DNA of 64,000 bases from the NCBI RefSeq assembly GCF_016219575.1, contig NZ_JACRMG010000012.1:62001-126000 (forward strand), written 5' to 3'. Below the pieces are notes generated by a model, which ran no database searches, was not told the DNA's origin, and worked only from the letters and a program-made list of their open reading frames with translations. This document shows positions 51,861 to 64,000 of this stretch, piece after piece; position 1 is the first letter of the stretch, and each line of letters starts with the position of its first letter. This stretch comes from Bradyrhizobium sp. GTDB taxonomy: Bacteria > Pseudomonadota > Alphaproteobacteria > Rhizobiales > Xanthobacteraceae. Made by a program: the position numbers and the translations under genes.

Positions 51861-52808
51861 TCACTTGAACAGCGGCGTGCCCGGCACGAAGGCATCGAAT
51901 GCCGCCCAGAACTGCGCGCGGTAGCGATCCTGCTCCTGCAGGATCTCGTGCTTGGAGCCGGCGATGACGAGATGCGAGCCGGCGCGCAGATGGTAGGCGA
52001 ATTCCTCGATCGCCGAGGTCGACACGATGGTGTCGTTGCTTGCCGCCAGCATCAGGATCGGCTGGCGGATATCGGAAGGATAACTCATGCCGCGAAACGC
52101 GTGCATTGCCGTGAAGGCGGCATCGGCCCAGGCAATGGTGGGCGAGGCAAGCCCGAGCGTCGGGTCTTCCTCGATGATCGCGGCGTTGCGGGCATAGCGC
52201 ACGGGATCGCTGGTCAGGGGATTGTTGACGAAGGATTCCGCGCCGGTGAGCTGGTCGCTGCCGCCGGGCACGTAACGCCCGCCCTGCCCGGCCCAGCGCA
52301 TGGTCTTCACCAGCATGCGCACCGGCAGCGAGGTCGCCCTGCCCGGCAGGTCGATCATCGGCGCCGACAGCACCATGCGGTCGAACCAGCGCTTGCCCGC
52401 GTGCGCAATCCGCAGCATCACCGCACCGCCCATGGAATGGGCCAGCGCGAAGTAGGGCGGCGGACAGTCCGGCAGCACCACCTGCTGCACGAAGGTCTCG
52501 ACGTCGAGCTCGAAGTCGGAGAAGTCGCGGACATAGCCCTTGCGCGGATCACGCAGCCGCCGCGAGGAATGCCCCTGCCCGCGCCAGTCGATCATGGCGA
52601 CCGCAAAGCCCCGCTCGCGCAGATCGCGCACGGTCTCGAAATATTTCTCGATCTGCTCGCTGCGGCCGGTGAACACGCAGACCGTGCCCTTGCGCCCCGC
52701 AGGCGGCGCCCAGCGCGCAAAGCGCAGCTCTGCCCCGTCGGGGGTCTTGATCGTGCCCGAGACGACGTCCTCCGGAACCGGGTTGGAAGGGATCGAGACG
52801 AGCGTCAT
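51861..52808 (-). CDS. Alpha/beta hydrolase, lysophospholipase (PldB)-like
   Basis: 315 residues. Serine hydrolase elbow AHSMGG with S125; aspartate in MLAASNDTIVS and histidine in IAGSKHEILQE complete a likely triad. The FTGRSEQIEKY and MIDWRGQGHSSR motifs mark the monoglyceride lipase/lysophospholipase L2 group. No clear signal peptide, so cytoplasmic or membrane-associated. Starts 14 bases upstream of the LuxR gene in the same direction and may be co-transcribed with it. Confidence 0.9.
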   Translation of the reverse strand: MTLVSIPSNPVPEDVVSGTIKTPDGAELRFARWAPPAGRKGTVCVFTGRSEQIEKYFETVRDLRERGFAVAMIDWRGQGHSSRRLRDPRKGYVRDFSDFELDVETFVQQVVLPDCPPPYFALAHSMGGAVMLRIAHAGKRWFDRMVLSAPMIDLPGRATSLPVRMLVKTMRWAGQGGRYVPGGSDQLTGAESFVNNPLTSDPVRYARNAAIIEEDPTLGLASPTIAWADAAFTAMHAFRGMSYPSDIRQPILMLAASNDTIVSTSAIEEFAYHLRAGSHLVIAGSKHEILQEQDRYRAQFWAAFDAFVPGTPLFK

Positions 52809-52883
52809 GGGGCAAACCGCGATAGGTGGGAAAGGCTGGAAATCAAGGGGTTTGGCGGTCCGAAAGCGGTGAAGTACCGCCCT

Positions 52884-52911
52884 CTTGAACGCCGCGGAAC
52901 AGCCTCCATAT
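52884..52911 (+). promoter_or_regulatory. RpoH (sigma-32)-type promoter for hsp20
   Basis: CTTGAA at 52884-52889, then 16 bases, then CCATAT at 52906-52911. This matches the alphaproteobacterial heat-shock sigma pattern CTTGAA-N16/17-CYTAT and would start RNA near 52918, giving a leader of about 113 bases. Confidence 0.65.
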
Positions 52912-52917
52912 CACCTT

Positions 52918-53033
52918 CGTGCAGGCCGCTACCAGTGTCTCGGGAAACCGAGGCGCCAGGCTGCACAGGACAACAGCCCGGCCCGATGGCGGGCGGGTAA
53001 CTGCAACAGTCGCTCAATGGAGGACTATCCATG
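52918..53033 (+). promoter_or_regulatory. ROSE-type RNA thermometer in the hsp20 leader
   Basis: The last hairpin pairs GTCGCTC (53008-53014) with the ribosome-site segment GGAGGAC (53019-53025), across a four- to five-base loop. TCGCT is the UYGCU motif that defines ROSE elements, and a G faces the GG of the ribosome site, as in known ROSE RNAs. Upstream are the hairpins CTCGG-GAAA-CCGAG and GCCCG...CGGGC, giving the multi-hairpin leader typical of rhizobial small heat-shock genes. Heat should open the last hairpin and free the ribosome site. Confidence 0.75.
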
Positions 53034-53507
53034 CGTACCTACGACCTCACCCCGTTTTATCGTTCCACCGTCGGCTTCGACCGCCTCTTCAACCTGCTCG
53101 ACCAGGTGACCTCGGACGGCAGCCCCGGTTATCCCCCCTACAATATCGAGCGCACCGGCGAGAACACCTACCGCATCTCGGTAGCGGTCTCCGGCTTCGC
53201 GCAGAGCGAGCTCTCCATCGTCGCGAAGGAAAACACGCTGACGATCAAGGGCGAGAAGGTCGCCAACGAGAACGGCAAGGACAAGTCCGAACTGCTGTAT
53301 CGCGGCATTGCCGCGCGCGCCTTCGAACGCGTCTTCCAGCTCGCCGACTTCGTCCAGGTGAAGAACGCTTCGCTGGAGAACGGCCTGCTCCACGTCGATC
53401 TCGTCCGCGAGATCCCCGAGGCCAACAAGCCGCGCAACATTCCGATCGCGTCCGGTGAGAATGCCCCGCAGGTCGTCGACGGCTCGGCCGCCAAAGTAGC
53501 CGCCTGA
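53031..53507 (+). CDS. Small heat-shock protein, Hsp20 family
   Basis: 158 residues starting MRTYDLTPFYRSTVGFDRLF, the conserved N-terminus of class A rhizobial Hsp20. The alpha-crystallin domain spans about 32-138 (YNIERTGENTYRISVAVSGF ... LENGLLHVDLVREIPE), and a C-terminal PRNIPI I-x-I anchor is present. An ATP-independent holdase that keeps unfolding proteins soluble. GGAGG lies before the ATG and is predicted to be hidden in a thermometer hairpin at normal temperature. A terminator follows 35 bases after the stop. Confidence 0.95.
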   Translation: MRTYDLTPFYRSTVGFDRLFNLLDQVTSDGSPGYPPYNIERTGENTYRISVAVSGFAQSELSIVAKENTLTIKGEKVANENGKDKSELLYRGIAARAFERVFQLADFVQVKNASLENGLLHVDLVREIPEANKPRNIPIASGENAPQVVDGSAAKVAA

Positions 53508-53542
53508 CGACAGTCGGATTTCGCAGAGCATCCCGAAACAGA

Positions 53543-53576
53543 ATCCGCCGCCCTTGGGGCGGCGGATTTTTCTTTT
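53543..53576 (+). terminator. Intrinsic terminator of hsp20
   Basis: Arms ATCCGCCGCC and GGCGGCGGAT around CTTGG-type loop bases, followed by TTTTTCTTTT. The position 35 bases after the hsp20 stop and the T-run make this a clear plus-strand terminator. Confidence 0.92.
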
Positions 53577-53600
53577 ACGGTAGGCCGCGTTTCCGGCAGT

Positions 53601-53846
53601 TCAGTTGCGGTTGTCGAAGGCGATGCCCCTTTGCACTTCGGCGATCGCCGCGTTCACGAGGTCGATGGCCTTGACGCGATGCCCGCCCTTGTCGGGGGTA
53701 GCGGTCTGGAGCTGCGCGCGGGCATTCTGCAGGCTTGCCAGCGCAGCGCGCATGTGCGGCTGGTTCTCGGCGTTGGCTGCCGTGGCGAGGGACAGGGTGG
53801 CGGTGGCGGTCAATACAGCGGCGAGAACGGACTGGCGTGCAATCAT
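53601..53846 (-). CDS. Small exported helical protein
   Basis: 81 residues. The signal peptide ends at about residue 26 (ATAANAE). The mature part is helical and Ala/Gln-rich: HMRAALASLQNARAQLQTA, then a short GG turn and VKAIDLVNAAIAEVQRGI, suggesting a two-helix hairpin. A periplasmic protein of unknown function; similar small proteins are common in Bradyrhizobium. Stands alone. Confidence 0.75.
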   Translation of the reverse strand: MIARQSVLAAVLTATATLSLATAANAENQPHMRAALASLQNARAQLQTATPDKGGHRVKAIDLVNAAIAEVQRGIAFDNRN

Positions 53847-54010
53847 TTCAGTTTCCCTGGGGTTGGTGATGCGGCAAATGCCGCCGGCGGAACCTACCCG
53901 ATGGAACCGGGCAGAAGAAGCCGGCGCTCTCCCGGCCGGCGTTCAGCCGCCAGGGCCGCAAAGCCTGCGGACATGGCGGCTGGTGCCGCAATCGTTTGGT
54001 CGGCCCGCGA

Positions 54011-54784
54011 TTATTCCAGACCCTGCGCCTTCGGCATTTCCTGCGTCGGCAGGATCGCGGGCGCAGGCTTGGCCTGGACCTGACCGATCGTGCCGGTCGT
54101 GGCCGGCGCGGTGTCGGCGGGCTTCACCTGGCTGACAGCGGCCTGCTGTGTCGTCGGCTCGGCAGCCGGCTTTGCGGCGGTCTCCGCGGGCTTTGCCGGT
54201 TCGGCCGCCGGTTTCGCCGCAAGCGGGCTCGGCTTCGGCACCGGCACGCTGCGGCTGGCGACATGCGGCGCCGGGCCCGGCGGGCGCTGGCTGCTGCGAA
54301 TGGCGGCGCTCGGCGGCAACGGGCCGGGCGGGCCATAGGACGAGTTCCACGCCCCCTCGTAAGGCGCGCCCTGATGCCAGGCCGGCAGGAAGCGCAGGAT
54401 GCGGCCCGAACGGGCGTCGATCACGAGCCGGCCGTCCTCGCCGCCGCGGTCGATGACCGCGATGGTGTAGATGAAGCCGCGCTGCCGCGGGATGCCGAGT
54501 GGCGAAAATCCGGCCTCGCGGATGATGTTGTAGACCTCATGCGGCGGCACCAGAGCTGCCGGGACATAGCCCGGCGCATAACCGGGGCCGTAGCCGCCAT
54601 AGCCATAGCGCGGCGGCGGAACCTCCGCCGGAGGCGGCGCGTAATACGGCCCGCCGCGATAGGGCCCGTCGACATAGGGGCCGCTGAAATCCGAGACCCT
54701 GCTGGGGCCCATCACTTGCGCGCTGGCGCCGGTTGCGCTCAGCACCAGCCCTGCCGCCAGCACCCACCCTGTGAACAACTTCAT
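54011..54784 (-). CDS. Exported Pro/Ala/Lys-rich protein
   Basis: 257 residues from MKLFTGWVLAAGLVLSATGA, with CAGGAGC upstream. Signal peptide to about residue 22 (ASAQ). Then a Pro/Tyr/Gly-rich stretch (YGYGGYGPGYAPGYVP), a small folded block at 80-135 (HEVYNIIREAGFSPLG ... GRLVIDARSGRILRF, a PepSY-like pattern) and a C-terminal Ala/Lys/Pro-rich tail with repeated KPAAEPAKPAE units. Probably periplasmic and attached to or spanning the envelope. Function unknown. The 458 bases from its start to gltB hold that gene's leader and a candidate sigma-54 promoter. Confidence 0.75.
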   Translation of the reverse strand: MKLFTGWVLAAGLVLSATGASAQVMGPSRVSDFSGPYVDGPYRGGPYYAPPPAEVPPPRYGYGGYGPGYAPGYVPAALVPPHEVYNIIREAGFSPLGIPRQRGFIYTIAVIDRGGEDGRLVIDARSGRILRFLPAWHQGAPYEGAWNSSYGPPGPLPPSAAIRSSQRPPGPAPHVASRSVPVPKPSPLAAKPAAEPAKPAETAAKPAAEPTTQQAAVSQVKPADTAPATTGTIGQVQAKPAPAILPTQEMPKAQGLE

Positions 54785-55032
54785 CGCCGAATGCTCCTGT
54801 GACGCCCCGGAGCGTTTTTCGCTCTCTAGCCGCCCGCAGATTTCCCGGCGATTCCGGCGGTCCTTGGGCAGGATCGCGGCAGCCAAACCATGAATCCGGG
54901 ATTACCCGGCTATCCCCATCGGCCTGCAGGGATCAGCCATGCAGCCGGGGACTTCCGCACGCTTGTGTGATAGAGAAAAATTTGGCATGTTGTGATTTAG
55001 GGCAGTATCCCTGTCCCAATTGCGGTGCTTTC

Positions 55033-55049
55033 CCGGCACGGGGATTGCA
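55033..55049 (+). promoter_or_regulatory. Candidate sigma-54 (RpoN) promoter before gltB
   Basis: CCGGCACGGGGATTGCA matches the YTGGCACG-N4-TTGCW consensus with one mismatch, and the invariant GG (55035) and GC (55047) are 10 bases apart, as required. It lies about 195 bases before the gltB start, so the leader would be long. No obvious NtrC sites were identified upstream. Confidence 0.5.
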
Positions 55050-55242
55050 ACGAAAAATCGGCCCTTCGGAGGCCGGTAAGGTACAGGCAAGGCGCGTTCG
55101 CCGGGGACGATGAGCGCCCAAGCCTGAATTTAATACATTGCGGCTCGCAGCGGACGAGCGGTGGCCCGGTGGGTACCGCAACGCCCAAGGTGCGCCGATG
55201 ACGGTGAGGTTCTCACGAGCCGGATCGAGAAGGACTGAGGAA

Positions 55243-59991
<4,749 letters not shown>

Positions 59992-59999
59992 TCAGTTAT

Positions 60000-60102
60000 C
60001 CTCATGGTGAGGAGGCGCGTAGCGCCGTCTCGAACCATGAGGCCACCGAACGGGCCTTCATCCTTCGAGACGCGCCGCAAGCGGCGCTCCTCAGGATGAG
60101 GG
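60000..60102. repeat. Dispersed palindromic repeat, family D copy 3
   Basis: About 100 bases from CCTCATGGTGAGGAGGCGC to GGCGCTCCTCAGGATGAGG, with outer arms that pair well and an inner TCTCGAACCATGAGG block. It fills much of the 185-base gap between gltB and gltD. Confidence 0.85.
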
Positions 60103-60124
60103 TCTAGGAGTAACAACTTCGAGA

Positions 60125-60157
60125 TCCCGGGTCTGCGCCTGACGGCGCATCCCGGGA
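60125..60157. repeat. Hairpin of family G, copy 2
   Basis: TCCCGGG-TGCGCC and GGCGCA-TCCCGGGA-type arms pair perfectly, with short interruptions, giving a strong GC hairpin 20 bases before gltD. It resembles the hairpins at 19561. Confidence 0.75.
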
Positions 60158-60176
60158 CAAGGGGCGTCAGGGTTAA

Positions 60177-61628
60177 ATGGGCAAGATCACTGGTTTCCTC
60201 GAGATCGAGCGGCACGACCGCAAGTACGCGCCGGTCGCCGAGCGTCTGAAGAACTACAACGAGTTCGTCCTCCCGCTGTCCGAGAAGGACACGCGCGACC
60301 AGGCCGCGCGCTGCATGAATTGCGGCATCCCCTATTGCCACGGCACCGGCTCGGTGGCGCCGGGCACGCCGGGCTGCCCGGTCAACAACCAGATCCCCGA
60401 CTTCAATGACCTCGTCTATCAGGGCAACTGGGAAGAAGCCTCGCGCAACCTGCACTCGACCAACAATTTCCCGGAGTTCACCGGCCGCATCTGCCCTGCG
60501 CCGTGCGAGGCTTCCTGCACGCTCAACATCGACGACAACCCGGTCACCATCAAGACCATCGAATGCGCCATTGTCGACCGCGCCTGGGAGAACGGCTGGC
60601 TGAAGCCGGAACTAGCCAGCGAGAAGACCGGCAAGAAGGTCGCGGTGATCGGCTCCGGCCCCGCGGGCCTTGCCTGTGCGCAGCAGCTCGCGCGCGCCGG
60701 GCATGACGTGCATGTCTACGAGAAGCACAAGAAGGCCGGCGGATTGCTCCGCTACGGCATTCCCGACTTCAAGATGGAAAAGCACATCATCGACCGCCGC
60801 GTAGCCCAAATGGAGGCCGAGGGCGTCACGTTCCATTACGGCGCCTTCGTCGGCGCCAATGGCAGCGTCGATCCGAAGAAGCTGGTCGAGGAACATGACG
60901 CGGTCGCGCTGACCGGCGGCGCCGAAGCCGGCCGCGACCTCGCGATCCCCGGCCGTGAGCTTGCCGGCATCCATTTCGCGATGGATTTCCTGCCGCAGCA
61001 GAACCGCCGTGTCTCCCACGAGCCGCTGAACGGCGCGGCCGACATCCTGGCCGCCGGCAAGCATGTCGTCGTGATCGGCGGCGGCGACACCGGCAGCGAC
61101 TGCATCGGCACCTCGTTCCGGCAGGGCGCGAAATCCGTGACCCAGCTCGAGATCATGCCGGCTCCGCCCGAGCATGAGAACAAGGCGCTGACCTGGCCGA
61201 ACTGGCCCTTGAAGATGCGCACGTCTTCGAGCCAGGCCGAAGGCGCGGCCCGCGAATTCGCCGTGCTGACGCAGAAATTTTCAGGCAGCGACGGCAAGGT
61301 GAAGAAGCTGCACTGCGTCAAGGTGGACGAAAAGTTCAAGCCGCTTTCCGGCACCGAGTTCGAGCTCGACGCCGACCTCGTGCTGCTCGCGATGGGCTTC
61401 GTCCATCCCGTGCACGAAGGCATGCTGAAGTCGCTCGGCGTCGACCTCGACCAGCGCGGCAACGTCCGCGCCAATTTCAGCGACTACCAGACCTCGCTGC
61501 CGAAGGTGTTTTCGGCAGGCGACATGCGCCGCGGCCAGTCGCTGGTGGTCTGGGCCATCCGCGAAGGCCGCCTCTGCGCAAGGTCGATCGACACGTTCCT
61601 GATGGGAAAGACGGACCTGCCGCGGTAG
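60177..61628 (+). CDS. gltD: Glutamate synthase small subunit
   Basis: 483 residues. N-terminal cysteine clusters for two 4Fe-4S centres (C47[27 protein letters not shown]). FAD site [19 protein letters not shown] and NADPH site [14 protein letters not shown] follow. It feeds electrons from NADPH to GltB. The ATG at 60177 follows gltB after 185 bases containing two palindromes, so the pair is almost certainly one operon, but relative levels could be tuned by those hairpins. Confidence 0.97.
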   Translation: MGKITGFLEIERHDRKYAPVAERLKNYNEFVLPLSEKDTRDQAARCMNCGIPYCHGTGSVAPGTPGCPVNNQIPDFNDLVYQGNWEEASRNLHSTNNFPEFTGRICPAPCEASCTLNIDDNPVTIKTIECAIVDRAWENGWLKPELASEKTGKKVAVIGSGPAGLACAQQLARAGHDVHVYEKHKKAGGLLRYGIPDFKMEKHIIDRRVAQMEAEGVTFHYGAFVGANGSVDPKKLVEEHDAVALTGGAEAGRDLAIPGRELAGIHFAMDFLPQQNRRVSHEPLNGAADILAAGKHVVVIGGGDTGSDCIGTSFRQGAKSVTQLEIMPAPPEHENKALTWPNWPLKMRTSSSQAEGAAREFAVLTQKFSGSDGKVKKLHCVKVDEKFKPLSGTEFELDADLVLLAMGFVHPVHEGMLKSLGVDLDQRGNVRANFSDYQTSLPKVFSAGDMRRGQSLVVWAIREGRLCARSIDTFLMGKTDLPR

Positions 61629-61655
61629 GCGGTCCACACTGCTGTTGAATTCGTC

Positions 61656-61678
61656 ATGCCCGGGCTTGTCCCGGGCAT
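61656..61678. repeat. Palindrome after gltD
   Basis: ATGCCCGGG and CCCGGGCAT with a five-base loop, 28 bases beyond the gltD stop. A stem CGTCTTG...CAAGACG follows at 61682-61711. It marks the left edge of the low-G+C region and may end the gltBD transcript, although no T-run follows. Confidence 0.75.
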
Positions 61679-61723
61679 CCACGTCTTGGGGCAAGTGAAG
61701 TAAGACAAGACGTTGACAGCTTA

Positions 61724-62953
61724 TCAACTTGCATCTGAGCCACCGTCGAGAAACTTTTGCGCGGAACCCTCAACAAATTGATTTGGTTTCCAACCTTTCT
61801 TAATCTTCGACAGCAAGAATTCATCACTCGCCCCAACTAGCATGTCAGAGCCCATCCCAAGTGCAGTAGAGGCAACCGTTGCCAACCCCATTGAGCCAAT
61901 CTGAGCATCTATCACAGCACCAAGCCCTGCGAATACGACCAACTTGCCCGCCTTCACGGGCAACCTTTGCATCCATCCCGCTTTTTCAAACAACGACCGA
62001 TGAAACTCTTGGATGAGCACGCTTTCGTTGTGCTGACTGATTAGCCAAGTCTTAAAGCGCCTAGTGTCTTCGAGGCGCAGGAATGCCACTAAATCATCAA
62101 TCGTCCTTTCACCACTGTTTATCGCTTCGCGGAATGTTCTCCCCTCAAATTCGACCTCATGAAAGATTCGGATATCCTTTGAAGACTTATCCGTCCGCTC
62201 TAGAAGGCTCTTAGTCTTCTCCTTGAGCATAGCGGCGTTTCCAGGCCCGAGCCAAATATCAGTGCTTGTGTTAGCACTAAAATTAAGCTCCTTCCTTACG
62301 GATACGATGTGGGCCAGCAGGTAACTGTCAGTTACGCTGGAATGCTCCGGTGAAATTCTCCGATGATAGAATTTGTTGATCTCCTCAAAATCTAGGCCGG
62401 ACACGAATACAAATCCCTTTCCGGTGTCCGCCACATCCACTGCAAATAACTTTGGAATTTCATATTCAGGAACCATGACTCGCAACCAAGCAGCGCAAGC
62501 TCTTGTCATGTAGTCAGTGTCTAGCACGTCCTTTCTCGTTGCAACGAGGATATCCTCCATGGCCCTTGATATGGAGACACGGCCCGCAATATCTCTTGCA
62601 AATCGTCGCGTTTCGCTGCTCTTTCCGAATTCTCGCTCAAACATCTCTTCAATTTCATCAAGCGGCTGCCTTATCTTCCTGCCATCAACGGTTGCAGCCA
62701 GAGATATCAGCCCGAAATCGTGCGTTCGGAACGGCGCACTAATTGTATGGACAGCGTAATTGCTTTGTTCGAACGCGATCGCGAGATTGCCCGCATCAAT
62801 GAGTTCGATAAGATTTTCATGACCAAATGACTTCGCAATAATTTGCAAGCCGCCCCGAGAAACAACAACGTGTACCTGTCCGTAGTAGATCAATGCTTCC
62901 GCAATGGTCCCCTTATCAACATTGTCTGCGGTTATTGTTACACCCTCAAACAT
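61724..62953 (-). CDS. Orphan protein of unknown function in low-G+C DNA
   Basis: 409 residues starting MFEGVTITADNVDKGT. Not recognised. Residues 1-330 look globular and mixed alpha/beta, with many charged residues. Residues 335-390 form a Gly/Ala-rich, membrane-like or glycine-zipper stretch (VVFAGLGAVIDAQIGSMGL, then ATVASTALGMGSDMLVGA), followed by a short basic tail. Two sampled 60-base lines are 47-52% G+C, against well above 60% in flanking genes, and codon use is A/T-richer, suggesting recent acquisition. No transposase, integrase or partner gene adjoins it. A defence or toxin role is possible but unsupported. Confidence 0.75.
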   Translation of the reverse strand: MFEGVTITADNVDKGTIAEALIYYGQVHVVVSRGGLQIIAKSFGHENLIELIDAGNLAIAFEQSNYAVHTISAPFRTHDFGLISLAATVDGRKIRQPLDEIEEMFEREFGKSSETRRFARDIAGRVSISRAMEDILVATRKDVLDTDYMTRACAAWLRVMVPEYEIPKLFAVDVADTGKGFVFVSGLDFEEINKFYHRRISPEHSSVTDSYLLAHIVSVRKELNFSANTSTDIWLGPGNAAMLKEKTKSLLERTDKSSKDIRIFHEVEFEGRTFREAINSGERTIDDLVAFLRLEDTRRFKTWLISQHNESVLIQEFHRSLFEKAGWMQRLPVKAGKLVVFAGLGAVIDAQIGSMGLATVASTALGMGSDMLVGASDEFLLSKIKKGWKPNQFVEGSAQKFLDGGSDAS

Positions 62954-63108
62954 ATGGCACCTGATCTAGATGTTGGCGAGACTCGTGCCGCTGAGGCGAC
63001 GCCCCTTCAATTCTACCCTACCTTGCTGGCGACGATTCGAGGTAAGTAGGGTTGAAAGGAACGTAGGATGTGAATTGCGAGGATCAAGCCCGGCCATGAG
63101 CGAGCGCG

Positions 63109-64000
63109 TCAATTCTGCACCCTGACTCCCAGCATCACCACCGTCGAATTCGTGCTCGCGCCCGGCACATTCGACTCCAGCCAGTCCCTTCGCAGCGTGC
63201 CCTTGACCCAGATGTTGCGGTTCATCTTGTAGATCAGGTCGCCCGAGACCGAGTAGGTCTGGTCCTTGCGGATGTTGCCCTGGTAGTCGAGCGTGCCGTA
63301 GCTGAACTTGCCGATGCCGGTCAGCCAGCGGCGGAAGTCGTGATCGACCTCGAAGGTGTGGGTGCGGACCAAAATGCCGGCGGTGCCGGGCAGCGTGGTC
63401 TCGACCAGCTGCGTGTCCGAGAAATACTTGGCCGTCGTCAGCGGGGTCGCGGTCCACACCAGCGAGGCCGTGGTGAGCAGGCCCTGCAGCTTCGGCAGGC
63501 GCGCGTCGACATAGGTGCGCTCGGCCCAGCCGACCGCGATCTCGCCGGTCAGGAGCCGCGAGAACTCGAACGAGGTGCCGGCCTTGACGTAGCCGCCATT
63601 GGAGTTGCGGGCATAGCCGTTGCGATCGAGATAGAGGTCGTGCACGCGGCTGTCGCCCTGAACCTCGCCGAACGGCTTCAGGCCCGGCATCACCTCGTAG
63701 GAGACGCGGCCGATGCCGCCATATTGGGTGAAGTTGCGGTCGTCATTGCTGGTCTTGGTGCCGTCGGTGAGCTTCGACCACTGATAGTCGGTGCGGTCCA
63801 CCGTGGCGCCGCCGGAGACCTGCAGGCGGTTGAAATTCTGGTCGAAGCCGAAGGTGGCGCCGACGGTGGAATAAAGCGGGTAGCGCTCGAGGCCCGCCTG
63901 CACGTTCGGGCTGCCGGGATTGTCGGTGGCGACGAGCAGGCGCCCCTGCGCGGTCAGCCGCGTATCGCGCGACACGTCGAGGCGGCCGTCGATGTGGCCG
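63109..64000 (-). CDS. Outer-membrane beta-barrel protein (BBP2-like), 5' partial
   Basis: The frame is open to the window edge; about 297 C-terminal residues are visible and the start lies outside. Regular alternating strands (GATVDRTDYQWSKLTDGTK, GYVKAGTSFEFSRLLTGEIAVG) with long polar loops, ending in VVMLGVRVQN, a C-terminal barrel strand, though its last residue is Asn rather than the usual Phe. It resembles the putative beta-barrel porin 2 (PF10082-type) family of outer-membrane proteins. Function unknown; such proteins are often linked to polysaccharide export in other genomes. Confidence 0.85.
   Translation of the reverse strand, partial: GHIDGRLDVSRDTRLTAQGRLLVATDNPGSPNVQAGLERYPLYSTVGATFGFDQNFNRLQVSGGATVDRTDYQWSKLTDGTKTSNDDRNFTQYGGIGRVSYEVMPGLKPFGEVQGDSRVHDLYLDRNGYARNSNGGYVKAGTSFEFSRLLTGEIAVGWAERTYVDARLPKLQGLLTTASLVWTATPLTTAKYFSDTQLVETTLPGTAGILVRTHTFEVDHDFRRWLTGIGKFSYGTLDYQGNIRKDQTYSVSGDLIYKMNRNIWVKGTLRRDWLESNVPGASTNSTVVMLGVRVQN

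Noticed and set aside
54980..54996. TTGGCATG as a second sigma-54 site before gltB
   Set aside because: No GC at the required -12 position and spacing.

Overview
The window is high-G+C alphaproteobacterial DNA. It most likely comes from Bradyrhizobium or a close Nitrobacteraceae relative. The evidence is the gene content (CpdR, HisN, GltBD, an MddA-type methyltransferase, several orphan Bug receptors), a small heat-shock gene whose leader looks like a ROSE RNA thermometer, a candidate mmgR/alpha-r8-type small RNA beside hisN, and many short dispersed palindromes of the kind seen in that group. I found no transposase, integrase, phage gene or CRISPR array. The only RNA genes I can support are one tRNA-Val and the candidate sRNA.

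Layout. 1-4.5 kb: the end of a thiamine-diphosphate enzyme, two orphan Bug receptors facing each other, an AhpD-like protein and a D-amino-acid aminotransferase. 4.6-9.3 kb: a minus-strand operon with a glutamate/aspartate ABC transporter (gltIJKL) led by a small SCP2-like protein and an alpha/beta hydrolase, with palindromic repeats at two of its junctions. 9.6-12.6 kb: a complete tctCBA tricarboxylate-type transporter. 12.7-26.3 kb: catabolic and redox genes (M20 peptidase, flavin monooxygenase, a second thiamine-diphosphate enzyme, old yellow enzyme, quinone oxidoreductase, metallo-beta-lactamase-fold protein) and three MFS transporters. 26.4-29.7 kb: a Tat-exported Bug receptor, an MddA-like membrane methyltransferase and a run of small minus-strand proteins. 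29.9-38.4 kb: a winged-helix/TPR regulator, a luciferase-like oxidoreductase coupled to a large 2-oxoacid:ferredoxin oxidoreductase fusion, a hotdog-fold protein and a DUF3606 protein.

38.5-42.1 kb is a housekeeping and cell-cycle block: tRNA-Val(GAC), cpdR, an N-formylglutamate amidohydrolase-like gene, a Flp pilin, a minus-strand sRNA and hisN. 42-45.7 kb holds another Bug receptor, a LysR regulator divergent from a TSUP permease, and a LysE exporter. 45.9-51.8 kb is the most unusual stretch. It holds a class III cyclase/TolB/TPR protein, then a 931-residue protein that appears to join a heme-thiolate-peroxidase-like domain to a membrane-anchored diheme cytochrome c, then a LuxR-type regulator facing it.

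52-54.8 kb: a lysophospholipase-like hydrolase, the thermometer-controlled hsp20 and two exported proteins. 55-61.6 kb: gltB and gltD (glutamate synthase) behind a candidate sigma-54 promoter, which would tie ammonium assimilation to nitrogen status and fits with the gltIJKL uptake operon. 61.7-63 kb: one orphan gene of much lower G+C, probably acquired horizontally. The window ends inside an outer-membrane beta-barrel gene.

Short palindromes are concentrated at gene 3' ends, and in four cases the stop codon of a minus-strand gene lies inside or at the edge of the repeat. All homology statements come from recognising motifs by eye; no database search was run.
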